Shown: positions 53,860 through 62,119 of the stretch, piece after piece
Layout of the letters: every line of letters begins with the position of its first letter
Position numbering within the stretch: the first letter of the stretch is position 1
Origin: Arthrobacter nitroguajacolicus_D
GTDB taxonomy: Bacteria > Actinomycetota > Actinomycetes > Actinomycetales > Micrococcaceae
Length of the DNA stretch: 64,000 bases
NCBI RefSeq assembly: GCF_031455195.1
Contig: NZ_JAVDSH010000002.1
Coordinates: 434,001-498,000, forward strand
Reading direction: 5' to 3'
The notes under the pieces: model-generated
What the model saw: only the letters and a program-made list of their open reading frames with translations
What the model was told of the DNA's origin: nothing
Database searches by the model: none
Made by a program: the position numbers and the translations under genes

Positions 53860-56283
53860 ATGCTGCCGGATCCTTGGCTGGACGAAGAGACCGTCACAGC
53901 CGGACTGCGGCCATCGCCTTTCCCGGACCGCACACAGTTGTTGGACATCATTCTTTCCTCAGTACCCTCGCCATCCACCAACGGGATAGTAGTTGCAGGC
54001 GACAGGGGATCGGGAAAGACCCACTTGCTGCTCTCCGTCAAGGCAGGACTACCCGAGACCATGGATGTCCGTACATTTGCGGGCAAGCCTGAATTGAAGA
54101 CCATCCGGTATGGCGCGTTGGGGGTCTTCGAAGCTGACGGCGGGGACTCCGTTCCGCCGGGCCTGCACGTCCTCAGGGCCCTCACCAGTTCGCTGGGACC
54201 AGCCGAGCACCTGTACACCCCTCCTCCCGGACGACGCCGGAACAAGAAGCAGGCACGGCCACCGCTGGTCCTGTTGGTGGACGACATCCACTACATCGAC
54301 CCGGCGTCGTTGGCGGTCTTGTTGCAGCTCATTCCGGGCTTCGGGGCCACCTTGGTTGCAACCGCCGACAGCCGCCGTCCGCTGCCCCAGGATCTCTACC
54401 AGCTCTGGGAGGACGGCTTCCTGGAGCAGTACTTCCTTCCCCCCTTCACATTCAGCGAAGCGCACGCCCTGTGCGAGGCGGTACTCGGCGGGCAGGTCCA
54501 GCGACGGGCCAGCAGCCTGCTGTCAGCCATGAGTGGTTTCAATGCGGGGCTGCTCTGCCTGGCGATTGATGACGCCCGAAGCGCCCGACTACTGGTGCAG
54601 CGGGAGGGCTTCTGGACCATCAACGTCCGCGCACACTGCGAGTGGCCTCGGGTTGTTGACCATGTCCGCACGGAAAATGCTGCGAGGACTTCCGAAGAAC
54701 GGCAGGCGCTGGAACTCATTGCGCTCGCCGAACCGGTGGGACTGGACGTCGTGGAGCGGCACTTTGGGCAACGGGCCGTGGAGCACCTCCTCGCCATGCA
54801 GTACATCAGGATGCTGGCCGGCAGCCCCCCTCTGCTCCGCACAAGTTCGTGGCTGCGCGGTGAGGCGACCCGACTGTCGGTTCCCCGGTCCCGGAGCCTG
54901 GCGTTGCGCCTGGGAATCGAGGAGCCGGCGCTCACCAGGGAATCCGCACCCACCCTGCTGCGGTGGATGACGTGGACGCTGGACTGTGGACTGACCCTTT
55001 CGGATGAACTTCTCCTGGCGGCGGCGCCTGCTGCTGACAAGCCGTCGACGGCGGAACTTGCCATGCGGGCTGCGGCGGCTGTGACGGGACCCGGCCACCG
55101 CGACGAAGCGAGGCTCCTGAGGGCCAGGGCGCTGCTCGCCGAGGGCCAGCTTCGCGAGGCCGCTCCCGAACTTCGTGAACTGGCTGAAGGCGGGGAGTCG
55201 GCGGCCGTGCAGTCCGACGCCACGCACCACCTCATGGCACTGGACCTCCTGGGGGCCGTTCCGGTCCACGGGCCGGCGGCCGTGGACGCCGCGGAACCGT
55301 GGTCCCTGATCACCGGCAACGTCCGGGACGCCGAACGGCTCTTGCTCGCCGGAGCCGCGCCGGAGGCACTTGAACGGTCCGTAGCTGCGATGGCGGCACT
55401 CGACGCGGACCCGGCCTTGGCGATGTTCCGGCCCGCGGTTCTGCTCCGCCACGTGATGTGCCTGCGCTACAACCTGGCGTGGGACAACATCGACGCACTC
55501 CTGAAATGCCCCACCCCCTACGCCCTGCCGGCAAATCTGGCCCTGTGCATGGACGTGGCCCGTGGATACGCGCAGCTGGGCCAGGGCCTTGCCCGTGCAG
55601 CGCGAAGCACCTTGAGGCCAGTGCTGGCAGAATTGTCCGACGCCGGCCTGCCCCCGGTACTCTCGCTGGCCGCCGCGTTGCTGGCCTACTCGGAGGCCCT
55701 GTGCGGCAATCCGGAGGCGGCCTTGGAACGGGCCGCGCAAAGCGGGGCCGCGCTTACCGGGCACGACCCCGAGGAGTTGCTGCCCCGGCTCAGCGCACTC
55801 TACGTCGCTGCGGCCCGGGATTGCGTCTCCGGGCGGGATCACGCCTCCGGCCAGTCAGCGCACTTGCTCCAACTCGCAGGAGAGAGCCACCGCGAGGGGG
55901 CCTTTTTGATCGAAGCCGAGGCGTTCTCCCTCATGACGCTGGACCCAAACAGTACCGCCGTCGACGATCTGGTAATCCAGCGGCAGCTGGCCGAGGCAGT
56001 CGCAGCCCTCCATGGGGCGGCGGGTGCCTCGTTGGGGACGTTTGCCACAGCGTTGCTGGGTGACGAGCCCAAGTTGCTTGAGGCAGCGGGCCGCAGCCTA
56101 TCGGCCGATCGCCTGTTTGCGCACGCCGCCATGAGCTATTCGCGGGCCGCGCGCGGCTACGAGGCAAAGACCCGAAGTGCGGCCAGCCGCCGCGCCACGA
56201 TGCTGGTCAACAGGTTGCTCATTGCTTTTGACAGCGGTGTTGTTCCGCCGCTGGGGTGGGTACCGGGGAGGGCCGGCAGCTGA
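53860..56283 (+). CDS. STAND-type ATPase without DNA-binding domain, paralog 3
   Basis: This 807-residue protein matches the two preceding paralogs in layout. Walker A GDRGSGKT is at 47-54 and Walker B LVLLVDDIHYID near 137-147. The segment LLRWMTWTLDCGLTLSDELLL is close to LLRMVSWALDCGADVEDEQLL in paralog 2. The helical repeats end with AMSYSRAARGYEAKTRSAAS, which corresponds to the segment just before the HTH in paralog 2, and then the protein stops 22 or so residues after its last helix. No LuxR HTH is present, and none is visible in the 88 bases to sufS. A basic insert PPPGRRRNKKQARPP precedes Walker B. ATG 53860 has GGAG five bases upstream. A partner or anti-regulator role is inferred. 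Confidence 0.82.
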   Translation: MLPDPWLDEETVTAGLRPSPFPDRTQLLDIILSSVPSPSTNGIVVAGDRGSGKTHLLLSVKAGLPETMDVRTFAGKPELKTIRYGALGVFEADGGDSVPPGLHVLRALTSSLGPAEHLYTPPPGRRRNKKQARPPLVLLVDDIHYIDPASLAVLLQLIPGFGATLVATADSRRPLPQDLYQLWEDGFLEQYFLPPFTFSEAHALCEAVLGGQVQRRASSLLSAMSGFNAGLLCLAIDDARSARLLVQREGFWTINVRAHCEWPRVVDHVRTENAARTSEERQALELIALAEPVGLDVVERHFGQRAVEHLLAMQYIRMLAGSPPLLRTSSWLRGEATRLSVPRSRSLALRLGIEEPALTRESAPTLLRWMTWTLDCGLTLSDELLLAAAPAADKPSTAELAMRAAAAVTGPGHRDEARLLRARALLAEGQLREAAPELRELAEGGESAAVQSDATHHLMALDLLGAVPVHGPAAVDAAEPWSLITGNVRDAERLLLAGAAPEALERSVAAMAALDADPALAMFRPAVLLRHVMCLRYNLAWDNIDALLKCPTPYALPANLALCMDVARGYAQLGQGLARAARSTLRPVLAELSDAGLPPVLSLAAALLAYSEALCGNPEAALERAAQSGAALTGHDPEELLPRLSALYVAAARDCVSGRDHASGQSAHLLQLAGESHREGAFLIEAEAFSLMTLDPNSTAVDDLVIQRQLAEAVAALHGAAGASLGTFATALLGDEPKLLEAAGRSLSADRLFAHAAMSYSRAARGYEAKTRSAASRRATMLVNRLLIAFDSGVVPPLGWVPGRAGS

Positions 56284-56331
56284 CGTGCTGTAAGGCACAC
56301 CTGCTGCACCGCACGCCGGAGGTCTCCGTGG

Positions 56332-56337
56332 GATAAT
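56332..56337 (+). promoter_or_regulatory. Possible -10 element of sufS
   Basis: GATAAT at 56332-56337 lies 35 bases before the TTG start of sufS, in the 88-base gap after paralog 3. No clear -35 hexamer is seen. Confidence 0.4.
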
Positions 56338-56371
56338 GGGGAGTCCCTGAAGGATTTCCAAGGAGCGTCCC

Positions 56372-57697
56372 TTGACTGCCGTATCAACCCCCGCCTCACT
56401 TCTACGGTCCGTGCCTGCCATGGACAATGCGGAGGTGTTGCGGATCCGGAACGACTTCCCGGTGCTGGATCAGTTGGTCAACGGCAAGCCCTTGATCTAC
56501 CTCGATTCCGGGGCCACGTCGCAGAACCCGCTCAGCGTGATCGAGGCCGAGCAGGAATACTACGAGCAACGCAATGCCGCCGTTCATCGTGGGGCGCACC
56601 ACCTGGCTGTCGAAGCCACGGAAGTGTTCGAGGATGCCCGGCAGACTGTCGCGGACTTCATCGGCGCCAACTATGAAGAAACAGTGTGGACGTCCAACGC
56701 CACCGAAGGCCTCAACCTGGTCAGCTACGCCCTCTCCAATGCCGCGTTGTGGGCAGCCCAGGGGCGTGGTGGTTCTGCCCTGAAGGAACTCGCCGTTGGC
56801 CCTGGGGACGAGATCGTGGTCACCGAGATGGAGCACCACGCCAACCTGATCCCGTGGCAGGAACTCGCCTTCCGGACGGGCGCCACGCTCAAATACATCC
56901 CCATCACCGACGACGGCGCGCTCCGCCTGGATGTTGCGGCGGAAATCGTGGGGGAGCGGACCAAGGTGCTGGCGTTCTCGCATGCCTCCAACGTCCTGGG
57001 CACCATCAATCCTGTGGCGGAGCTCGTGGCCCTGGCTCGTCGCGTCGGTGCTTTGGCAGTGCTCGATGCCTGCCAGTCAGTGCCGCACATGGCGGTCGAC
57101 GTCAAGGCCCTGGACGTCGACTTCGCTGTGTTCTCCGGTCACAAGATGCTGGCACCGACGGGCGTCGGCGTCCTGTACGGCAAGCAGGAACTCCTGGATG
57201 TCCTGCCACCGTTCCTGACCGGGGGTTCCATGATCACCACGGTCACCATGGAACGGGCCGAGTACCTGCCCGCCCCGCAGCGGTTCGAAGCCGGAACCCA
57301 ACGCATCTCGCAGGCCGTAGCCCTGGCAACGGCCGTGAACTATCTCTCCGAAACCGGCATCGACCGCATCCACGCCTGGGAATCGACCCTGGGCCAACGG
57401 CTGGTCAAGGGGCTCAAGAGCATCGACGGCATCCGCGTTGTGGGCCCTGCTTCCGGCGCTGAGCGCATCGGGCTGGCCGCCTTCGACGTCGCCGGCGTGC
57501 ATGCCCACGACGTCGGCCAGTTCCTTGATGATCGCGGAATCGCGGTTCGCGTCGGCCATCACTGCGCGCAGCCCCTCCACCGCCGCCTGGGTTTGACGGC
57601 CACCACCCGCGCAAGCACTTACCTCTACAACACCACGGACGACGTCGATGCTTTCCTTGACGCCGTTTCCGGGGTCCGGGCCTACTTCCAGGCCTGA
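56372..57697 (+). CDS. sufS: Cysteine desulfurase, SufS type
   Basis: SufS takes sulfur from cysteine through a PLP enzyme and passes it to SufU for Fe-S cluster assembly. The PLP lysine lies in VFSGHKMLAPTGVGVLYG (Lys258), and the persulfide cysteine lies in RVGHHCAQPLHRRLG (Cys398). It has 441 residues. TTG at 56372 is preceded by AAGGAG six bases upstream. ATG 56420 is an alternative giving 425 residues. sufU follows 44 bases after its stop. No sufBCD genes are in the window, so the scaffold genes must lie elsewhere. Confidence 0.94.
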   Translation: MTAVSTPASLLRSVPAMDNAEVLRIRNDFPVLDQLVNGKPLIYLDSGATSQNPLSVIEAEQEYYEQRNAAVHRGAHHLAVEATEVFEDARQTVADFIGANYEETVWTSNATEGLNLVSYALSNAALWAAQGRGGSALKELAVGPGDEIVVTEMEHHANLIPWQELAFRTGATLKYIPITDDGALRLDVAAEIVGERTKVLAFSHASNVLGTINPVAELVALARRVGALAVLDACQSVPHMAVDVKALDVDFAVFSGHKMLAPTGVGVLYGKQELLDVLPPFLTGGSMITTVTMERAEYLPAPQRFEAGTQRISQAVALATAVNYLSETGIDRIHAWESTLGQRLVKGLKSIDGIRVVGPASGAERIGLAAFDVAGVHAHDVGQFLDDRGIAVRVGHHCAQPLHRRLGLTATTRASTYLYNTTDDVDAFLDAVSGVRAYFQA

Positions 57698-57741
57698 ATA
57701 CCGGGTTTCCCCCCAGATACTTAGTTAGGCATCAGCGCATC

Positions 57742-58197
57742 ATGAGTCTTGACCAGTTGTACCAACAGATCATCCTGGACCACTCCAAGCAACGGCACGG
57801 CATCGGGCTCGCGGAAACTCCAGCTCCGGCCGGCGCCACCACCGGACAGTCGCATCAGCTGAACCCGGTCTGCGGGGACGAGGTCACGTTGCGGCTCGCT
57901 GTGTCGGACGGAACCGTTCAGCAGATCAGGTGGGACGGCGCGGGTTGCTCCATCTCCATGGCCTCTGCTTCGGTGCTCAGCGATATGGGTGAGGGCATGT
58001 CGGTAGACGAGCTGCACTCGGTGATCGAGAATTTCCGGGAGGTCCTCCGTTCGCGCGGAAAAGTCCAGGCCGACCCCGAGATCCTGGGCGATGCCGCCGC
58101 GTTTGAAGGCGTCGCACGCTACGCGGCCCGCGTCAAGTGCGCCATGATCTCCTGGGTCGCGGCCGAGGACGCCCTCAACCAGGCCACCACCACCTAG
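57742..58197 (+). CDS. sufU: SUF system zinc-dependent sulfur acceptor SufU
   Basis: SufU accepts sulfur from SufS in Gram-positive bacteria. Three conserved cysteines are visible in NPVCGDEV (Cys44), GAGCSISMASAS (Cys69) and RVKCAMISW (Cys133). The start MSLDQLYQQIILDHSKQRHG is typical. It has 151 residues. The SufU-type insertion between the first two cysteines, rather than the IscU pattern, matches pairing with sufS. Confidence 0.95.
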   Translation: MSLDQLYQQIILDHSKQRHGIGLAETPAPAGATTGQSHQLNPVCGDEVTLRLAVSDGTVQQIRWDGAGCSISMASASVLSDMGEGMSVDELHSVIENFREVLRSRGKVQADPEILGDAAAFEGVARYAARVKCAMISWVAAEDALNQATTT

Positions 58198-58221
58198 CCA
58201 TCCGCCGCAGCGGCCCCGCAC

Positions 58222-59532
58222 TCAGGTGCGGGCGAAGACGTCAGGCACGCCGTCGCCGTCGTCGTCCCGTTCTTCGTCCAACTGGATCTGGCGGTACCGC
58301 CGGTTGCGGGCCTTAAGGACGACGGCGGCCAGCAGCGCCGAGATCAGGGAACCTGCCAGGATGGCCACCTTGGCGTGGTCGTTGTGCGCGGATCCGGCAC
58401 CGAAACTCAGCTCGCCGATCAGGAGCGAGACGGTAAACCCGATCCCGGCGAGCAGAGCGAGCCCGAAGAGGTCGATCCACGCAATGCCCGAGTCCAGGCT
58501 TGCGCGCGTGGTCTTGGTGACCAGGAACGTGGTTCCGAAGACGCCCACGGCCTTGCCCACCACCAGGGCTGCCACGATGCCCAGGGCAACCGGGTCCTTA
58601 AGCGCCGCACCCATCCCGTCGAGTCCGCCCAGGGCTACGCCAGCGGAGAAGAACGCAAAGACAGGCACCGCGAATCCTGCGGAGAAGGGCCTGAGCTTGT
58701 GTTCGATGTGCTCGGCCAAGCCTTCGGCGGGTTCACCCTTCTTTCCGCTGGCAAGGACGGGAACGGCGAAGCCCAGCAGGACTCCGGCAACAGTGGCATG
58801 GATACCGGAGGCGTGGACGAAGCCCCAGGTGGCGAGAGCCAGAGGGAGCAGGAGGTACCAATTGCGGATCCGCTTCTGGACGAGGAACGCGAACAGGCCA
58901 AGGGGCACCAGTGCCGCCACCAGCATGAGCGGCTGAAGTCCTGTTGAGTAGAAGAACGCGATGATGCCGATGGCGATGAGGTCGTCCACCACGGCCAGTG
59001 TCAGCAGGAATGTGCGTAGCGCCGCGGGGAGGTGCGTGTTGATCACAGCAAGGACGGCCAAGGCGAACGCAATGTCAGTGGCTGTGGGAATCGCCCAGCC
59101 CTGGAGGGTTTCCGGGCTGCTGAGGTTGAAGAGGACATAGATCAGGGCCGGGACCAACACGCCACCGACAGCTGCTGCCACCGGGACCACTGCCCGGGCC
59201 GGTTTGCGGAGTTCACCGGCAACGAATTCGCGCTTCAGCTCAAGGCCGGCGAGGAAGAAGAACACGGCCAGCAGTCCATCCGAGGCCCAGTGGCCGAGGC
59301 TGAGTTCAAGGTGCCAGGGTTCGAAGCCGATCTTAAAGTCGCGGAGGGCGAAGTAACCGTCCGCTGCGGGGGAGTTCGCCCAGATGAGCGCAACCACTGT
59401 GGCTGCCAGGAGCAGGGCGCCGCCGACGGTTTCGGTGCGGAGGATGGAAAGGATGCGCCGGTACTCAGGGTAACTGGACCGGGCAAAGACTTTGCTGGGC
59501 TGCCGGGGGGCTGCGGGGGGTTTCTGGGCCAC
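58222..59532 (-). CDS. nhaA: Na+/H+ antiporter NhaA
   Basis: NhaA exchanges protons for sodium across the cytoplasmic membrane. About 11-12 hydrophobic helices are seen. The ion-binding aspartate pair lies in LAVVDDLIAIGI (Asp183-Asp184), and GLELKREFVAGEL and PTATDIAFALAVL are family hallmarks. It has 436 residues with an acidic C-terminal tail (DEERDDDGDGVPDVF) that resembles a calcium-binding loop. It converges with sufU, the two stops being 24 bases apart. Confidence 0.96.
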   Translation of the reverse strand: MAQKPPAAPRQPSKVFARSSYPEYRRILSILRTETVGGALLLAATVVALIWANSPAADGYFALRDFKIGFEPWHLELSLGHWASDGLLAVFFFLAGLELKREFVAGELRKPARAVVPVAAAVGGVLVPALIYVLFNLSSPETLQGWAIPTATDIAFALAVLAVINTHLPAALRTFLLTLAVVDDLIAIGIIAFFYSTGLQPLMLVAALVPLGLFAFLVQKRIRNWYLLLPLALATWGFVHASGIHATVAGVLLGFAVPVLASGKKGEPAEGLAEHIEHKLRPFSAGFAVPVFAFFSAGVALGGLDGMGAALKDPVALGIVAALVVGKAVGVFGTTFLVTKTTRASLDSGIAWIDLFGLALLAGIGFTVSLLIGELSFGAGSAHNDHAKVAILAGSLISALLAAVVLKARNRRYRQIQLDEERDDDGDGVPDVFART

Positions 59533-59623
59533 GAAGGGCTCCTTAACTCGCGGGAATCAGTCGGTCAAAGGGGAGCACAATGACTCCGCCGACCAGACTT
59601 CCCGGCACACCAATATCCATCTT

Positions 59624-59691
59624 ACCCAACTAGGGGACAGCAAATGCTCCACTGAGGACTCAATGGAGCATGTGCTGTCCCCTAGTTGGGT
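59624..59691. repeat. Near-perfect 68-bp palindrome (28-base arms)
   Basis: The arms 59624-59651 and 59664-59691 match as reverse complements at 27 of 28 positions around a 12-base loop. It lies 10 bases after the stop of the minus-strand SCO4848 gene and before nhaA on the same strand. It may terminate that transcript, but there is no T-run. Its length and near-perfect symmetry are more like a dispersed palindromic repeat element. Confidence 0.75.
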
Positions 59692-59701
59692 GGGGGAGGC
59701 G

Positions 59702-59923
59702 TTAGGCGACCAGGCCTGCGACGCCAATGGCCGCGGTGGCGAGGCCAAGCACCATGGAGATGGTGACCAGCACGACGTGGACCGTGAGGAACTTGGTGGC
59801 CTTGCCGGCAGCGTCCCGGGCGCGGGGGTCCTTCATGACGCGCTTCAGGAACTGCGGCCAGACAGCCAAGGACCAGACGCCGGCAACGATCAAGACAACG
59901 GCCAGGATCGCCGGAATCTCCAC
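59702..59923 (-). CDS. SCO4848 family small membrane protein
   Basis: This 73-residue protein has two membrane helices (about 4-22 and 48-70) joined by a basic loop, WPQFLKRVMKDPRARDAAGKA cut short by helices on either side. It matches the small actinobacterial SCO4848 family of unknown function. Its start lies one base from the DUF2505 stop, so the two are cotranscribed. Confidence 0.8.
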   Translation of the reverse strand: MEIPAILAVVLIVAGVWSLAVWPQFLKRVMKDPRARDAAGKATKFLTVHVVLVTISMVLGLATAAIGVAGLVA

Positions 59924-59924
59924 G

Positions 59925-60422
59925 CTAGTGGCTTTCGAGCCAGGCCTGGGCCTGCTGCGACTGGATGTTCAGGGCCTTGCCCACCATGGGCTCCGCTGCG
60001 TCGGCGATCTTTCCACCCAGGAACGGCACCGAAGAGGACACGGTGCCATCGAGTTCGATACGCGTGCTGGTGCCGTCGGCCACCAGGCGCTGGACGGCGG
60101 TCACGTCAAGGGGAGCACCGGAGATCTTCAGCGCGATGTTGCTGGAGCGTGAGCCGTCAGCAGCAGGAGCTTCCCACTGTTCCTTCTGGGTGACCGTCAG
60201 GGTTTCGCCAACGAACTTGCGGGCAATGTCCGGCAGGCGGGTGGTGGGCAGGGTGCGGACCGTGGTGGTGTTGAACGCACCTGCGGGGTCGCCTTCGATG
60301 GTGAACGATTCCAGGGAGCCGCCAACCAGTTCACTGGTGTGGCGCAGGAAATCCTCGTCGATGAATACGGCCGCTACGCGGTCGACACTGTGCGGCAGGG
60401 TGGTGGATGCACTCAGGGCCAT
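59925..60422 (-). CDS. DUF2505 domain-containing protein
   Basis: This 165-residue protein belongs to the DUF2505 family, which looks like the START/polyketide-cyclase lipid-binding fold. Support is the opening SASTTLPHSVDRVAAVFIDEDFL, the central TVTQKEQWEAP, and the closing amphipathic helix VGKALNIQSQQAQAWLESH. No catalytic residues are evident. A lipid or hydrophobic ligand is possible but unproven. It forms an operon with the SCO4848 gene. Confidence 0.85.
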   Translation of the reverse strand: MALSASTTLPHSVDRVAAVFIDEDFLRHTSELVGGSLESFTIEGDPAGAFNTTTVRTLPTTRLPDIARKFVGETLTVTQKEQWEAPAADGSRSSNIALKISGAPLDVTAVQRLVADGTSTRIELDGTVSSSVPFLGGKIADAAEPMVGKALNIQSQQAQAWLESH

Positions 60423-60470
60423 GGGTCCTCCGTGGATGGTGTTGGTGAAGCTTCTTAGCTCCCAAACATC

Positions 60471-62009
60471 CTACGGGGTCTGGGTGGACACCCCTGAACC
60501 CTGCTCCTGCCCGGCGTCCTGGAGCGTTGTTGCGGCCGCCGAAATGTTGCGGGCCATGGACGGGAAGATGAACCCGTGGAACGGGTATACACCCAGCCAG
60601 TACAGCCGGCCCGCCAAACCGCGGGGGAAGAAGATGGCGCGCTGCTTGTAGAGACTGCCGTCGCCGTCGGGTTCCACGCCCAACTCCAGCCAGGCGCCGC
60701 CCGGAGCTCGCATTTCAGCCCGCAGGCGGAGCAAATGCCCGCGGTCGATGGCTTCGACGCGCCACCAATCCACCACCTCGCCTGTGTTCAGTGTTTTCGG
60801 GTGCCGTCGGCCACGTAGCAGCCCGGCCCCGCCCTGCAGCTTGTCCAGCCAACCGCGGACGCGCCACGCCAAGGGCAGCGAGTACCAGCCGTTCTTGCCG
60901 CCGATGCCCTCAATGATGGTCCATACGTGTTCCGGTTTGGCTTCGCTGTGGAACGTCCGCTCGTCCAGGAATACTTTGTAACCGGCCCAGTTGGGGTCGC
61001 TCGGCAACGGGTCCGCGTCGATACCCGCATTGGCCCAGGTGGTCTCCACCTGCCCGTCCCTTTCCTTCCCCAGCGCCAAAGCGACGGCACGCCGGTAAGG
61101 CGTCAGTCCGCCGTCGGGCTGCGGAATGTAATGGTCGACGTCGTGCTCCCGGGACACTGCGTCATGCTGCAGCGACTGCACCAACGGCAGGGACATGGAC
61201 AGCGGAATGGGGGTTACCAGCGCAACCCACAGCCCGGCAAGCTTGGGTGCTGGAACAGGGAGCGCGATGACCAGACGGCGGGGGAGCCCGCGTTCCACGG
61301 CGTACTCGTTCATCATCTCCTTGTACTTCAGGACATCGCGCGAACCGATGTCGAAGGAACGGTTCAGGTGCTCCGGGAGGGCGGCGGCCGCTACCAGGTA
61401 ATGCAGGACATCCCGGACCGCTATGGCTTCGATGCGGTTGTTGACCCAGCTTGGTGCGGGCATGACAGGCAGGGTGTCGGCGAGGTGCCGGATCATTTCA
61501 AAGGAGGCGGACCCCGAACCGATCACCACACCGGCCTGGAACACGATCGCATTGACCGGGGATTCGAGGAACACCTTGCCCACGGTCTCCCGCGAACGCA
61601 TGTGGGTTGAAAGTTCCGTGCTCTCCGGGTGCAGGCCGCCCAAGTACACGATCCTGTCCACGCCAGCCTCCGCGGCTGCTCCTGCGACGAGCCGCGCCAT
61701 GGCTTCTTCCTTGGCTTCGAAATCGCTGCCCGAGGCCATGGAATGCACCAGGTAATACAGGACGTCGACGCCGCTCAAAGCCTCGGTGAGTCCCTCGGCG
61801 TCGGACAGGCTGTTCTCGATGATTTCGACGTCGTCATGCCAAGGCACGTCCGCGATCTTTTGCGGCGTACGGACCAGGACTTTGACCCGGTGGCCCGCTT
61901 GGAGGAGCCGGGGGACAAGGCGGCCGCCAATGTAGCCGGTAGCACCGGTCACCAGGACCGTCCTGGTGTTCTCCGGAGTGTTCGAATGGGTGGATTCGGA
62001 AGGCTGCAA
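60471..62009 (-). CDS. NAD(P)-binding SDR-type protein with DUF2867 domain
   Basis: This 512-residue fusion has an N-terminal Rossmann fold of the atypical SDR type (VLVTGATGYIGGRLVPRLLQ at about 18-37, then LVHSMASGSDFEAKEEAMAR) and a C-terminal DUF2867 domain (from about 335; WRVEAIDRGHLLRLRAEM, then FFPRGLAGRLYWLGVYPFH). A TTG at 62007-62009 has AGGAG five bases upstream and was chosen. The frame stays open to 62078. The substrate is unknown. It diverges from mfd. Confidence 0.87.
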   Translation of the reverse strand: MQPSESTHSNTPENTRTVLVTGATGYIGGRLVPRLLQAGHRVKVLVRTPQKIADVPWHDDVEIIENSLSDAEGLTEALSGVDVLYYLVHSMASGSDFEAKEEAMARLVAGAAAEAGVDRIVYLGGLHPESTELSTHMRSRETVGKVFLESPVNAIVFQAGVVIGSGSASFEMIRHLADTLPVMPAPSWVNNRIEAIAVRDVLHYLVAAAALPEHLNRSFDIGSRDVLKYKEMMNEYAVERGLPRRLVIALPVPAPKLAGLWVALVTPIPLSMSLPLVQSLQHDAVSREHDVDHYIPQPDGGLTPYRRAVALALGKERDGQVETTWANAGIDADPLPSDPNWAGYKVFLDERTFHSEAKPEHVWTIIEGIGGKNGWYSLPLAWRVRGWLDKLQGGAGLLRGRRHPKTLNTGEVVDWWRVEAIDRGHLLRLRAEMRAPGGAWLELGVEPDGDGSLYKQRAIFFPRGLAGRLYWLGVYPFHGFIFPSMARNISAAATTLQDAGQEQGSGVSTQTP

Positions 62010-62119
62010 AGGAACTCCTGGGGCTGGGGGTAGGAGGTAGGCTGGAATGACCCGGCGTTCATGTGAATTTCCGGGCATTTGTGTTGCCTGCCCTTGGACC
62101 CACCCTAGGAGTTTCTGCC

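Noticed and set aside
56284..56371. Frameshifted LuxR HTH remnant after the third ATPase
   Set aside because: No frame of this 88-bp gap encodes anything like the VSVRTVEGHLY recognition helix. The gap instead holds a -10-like box and the sufS ribosome site.
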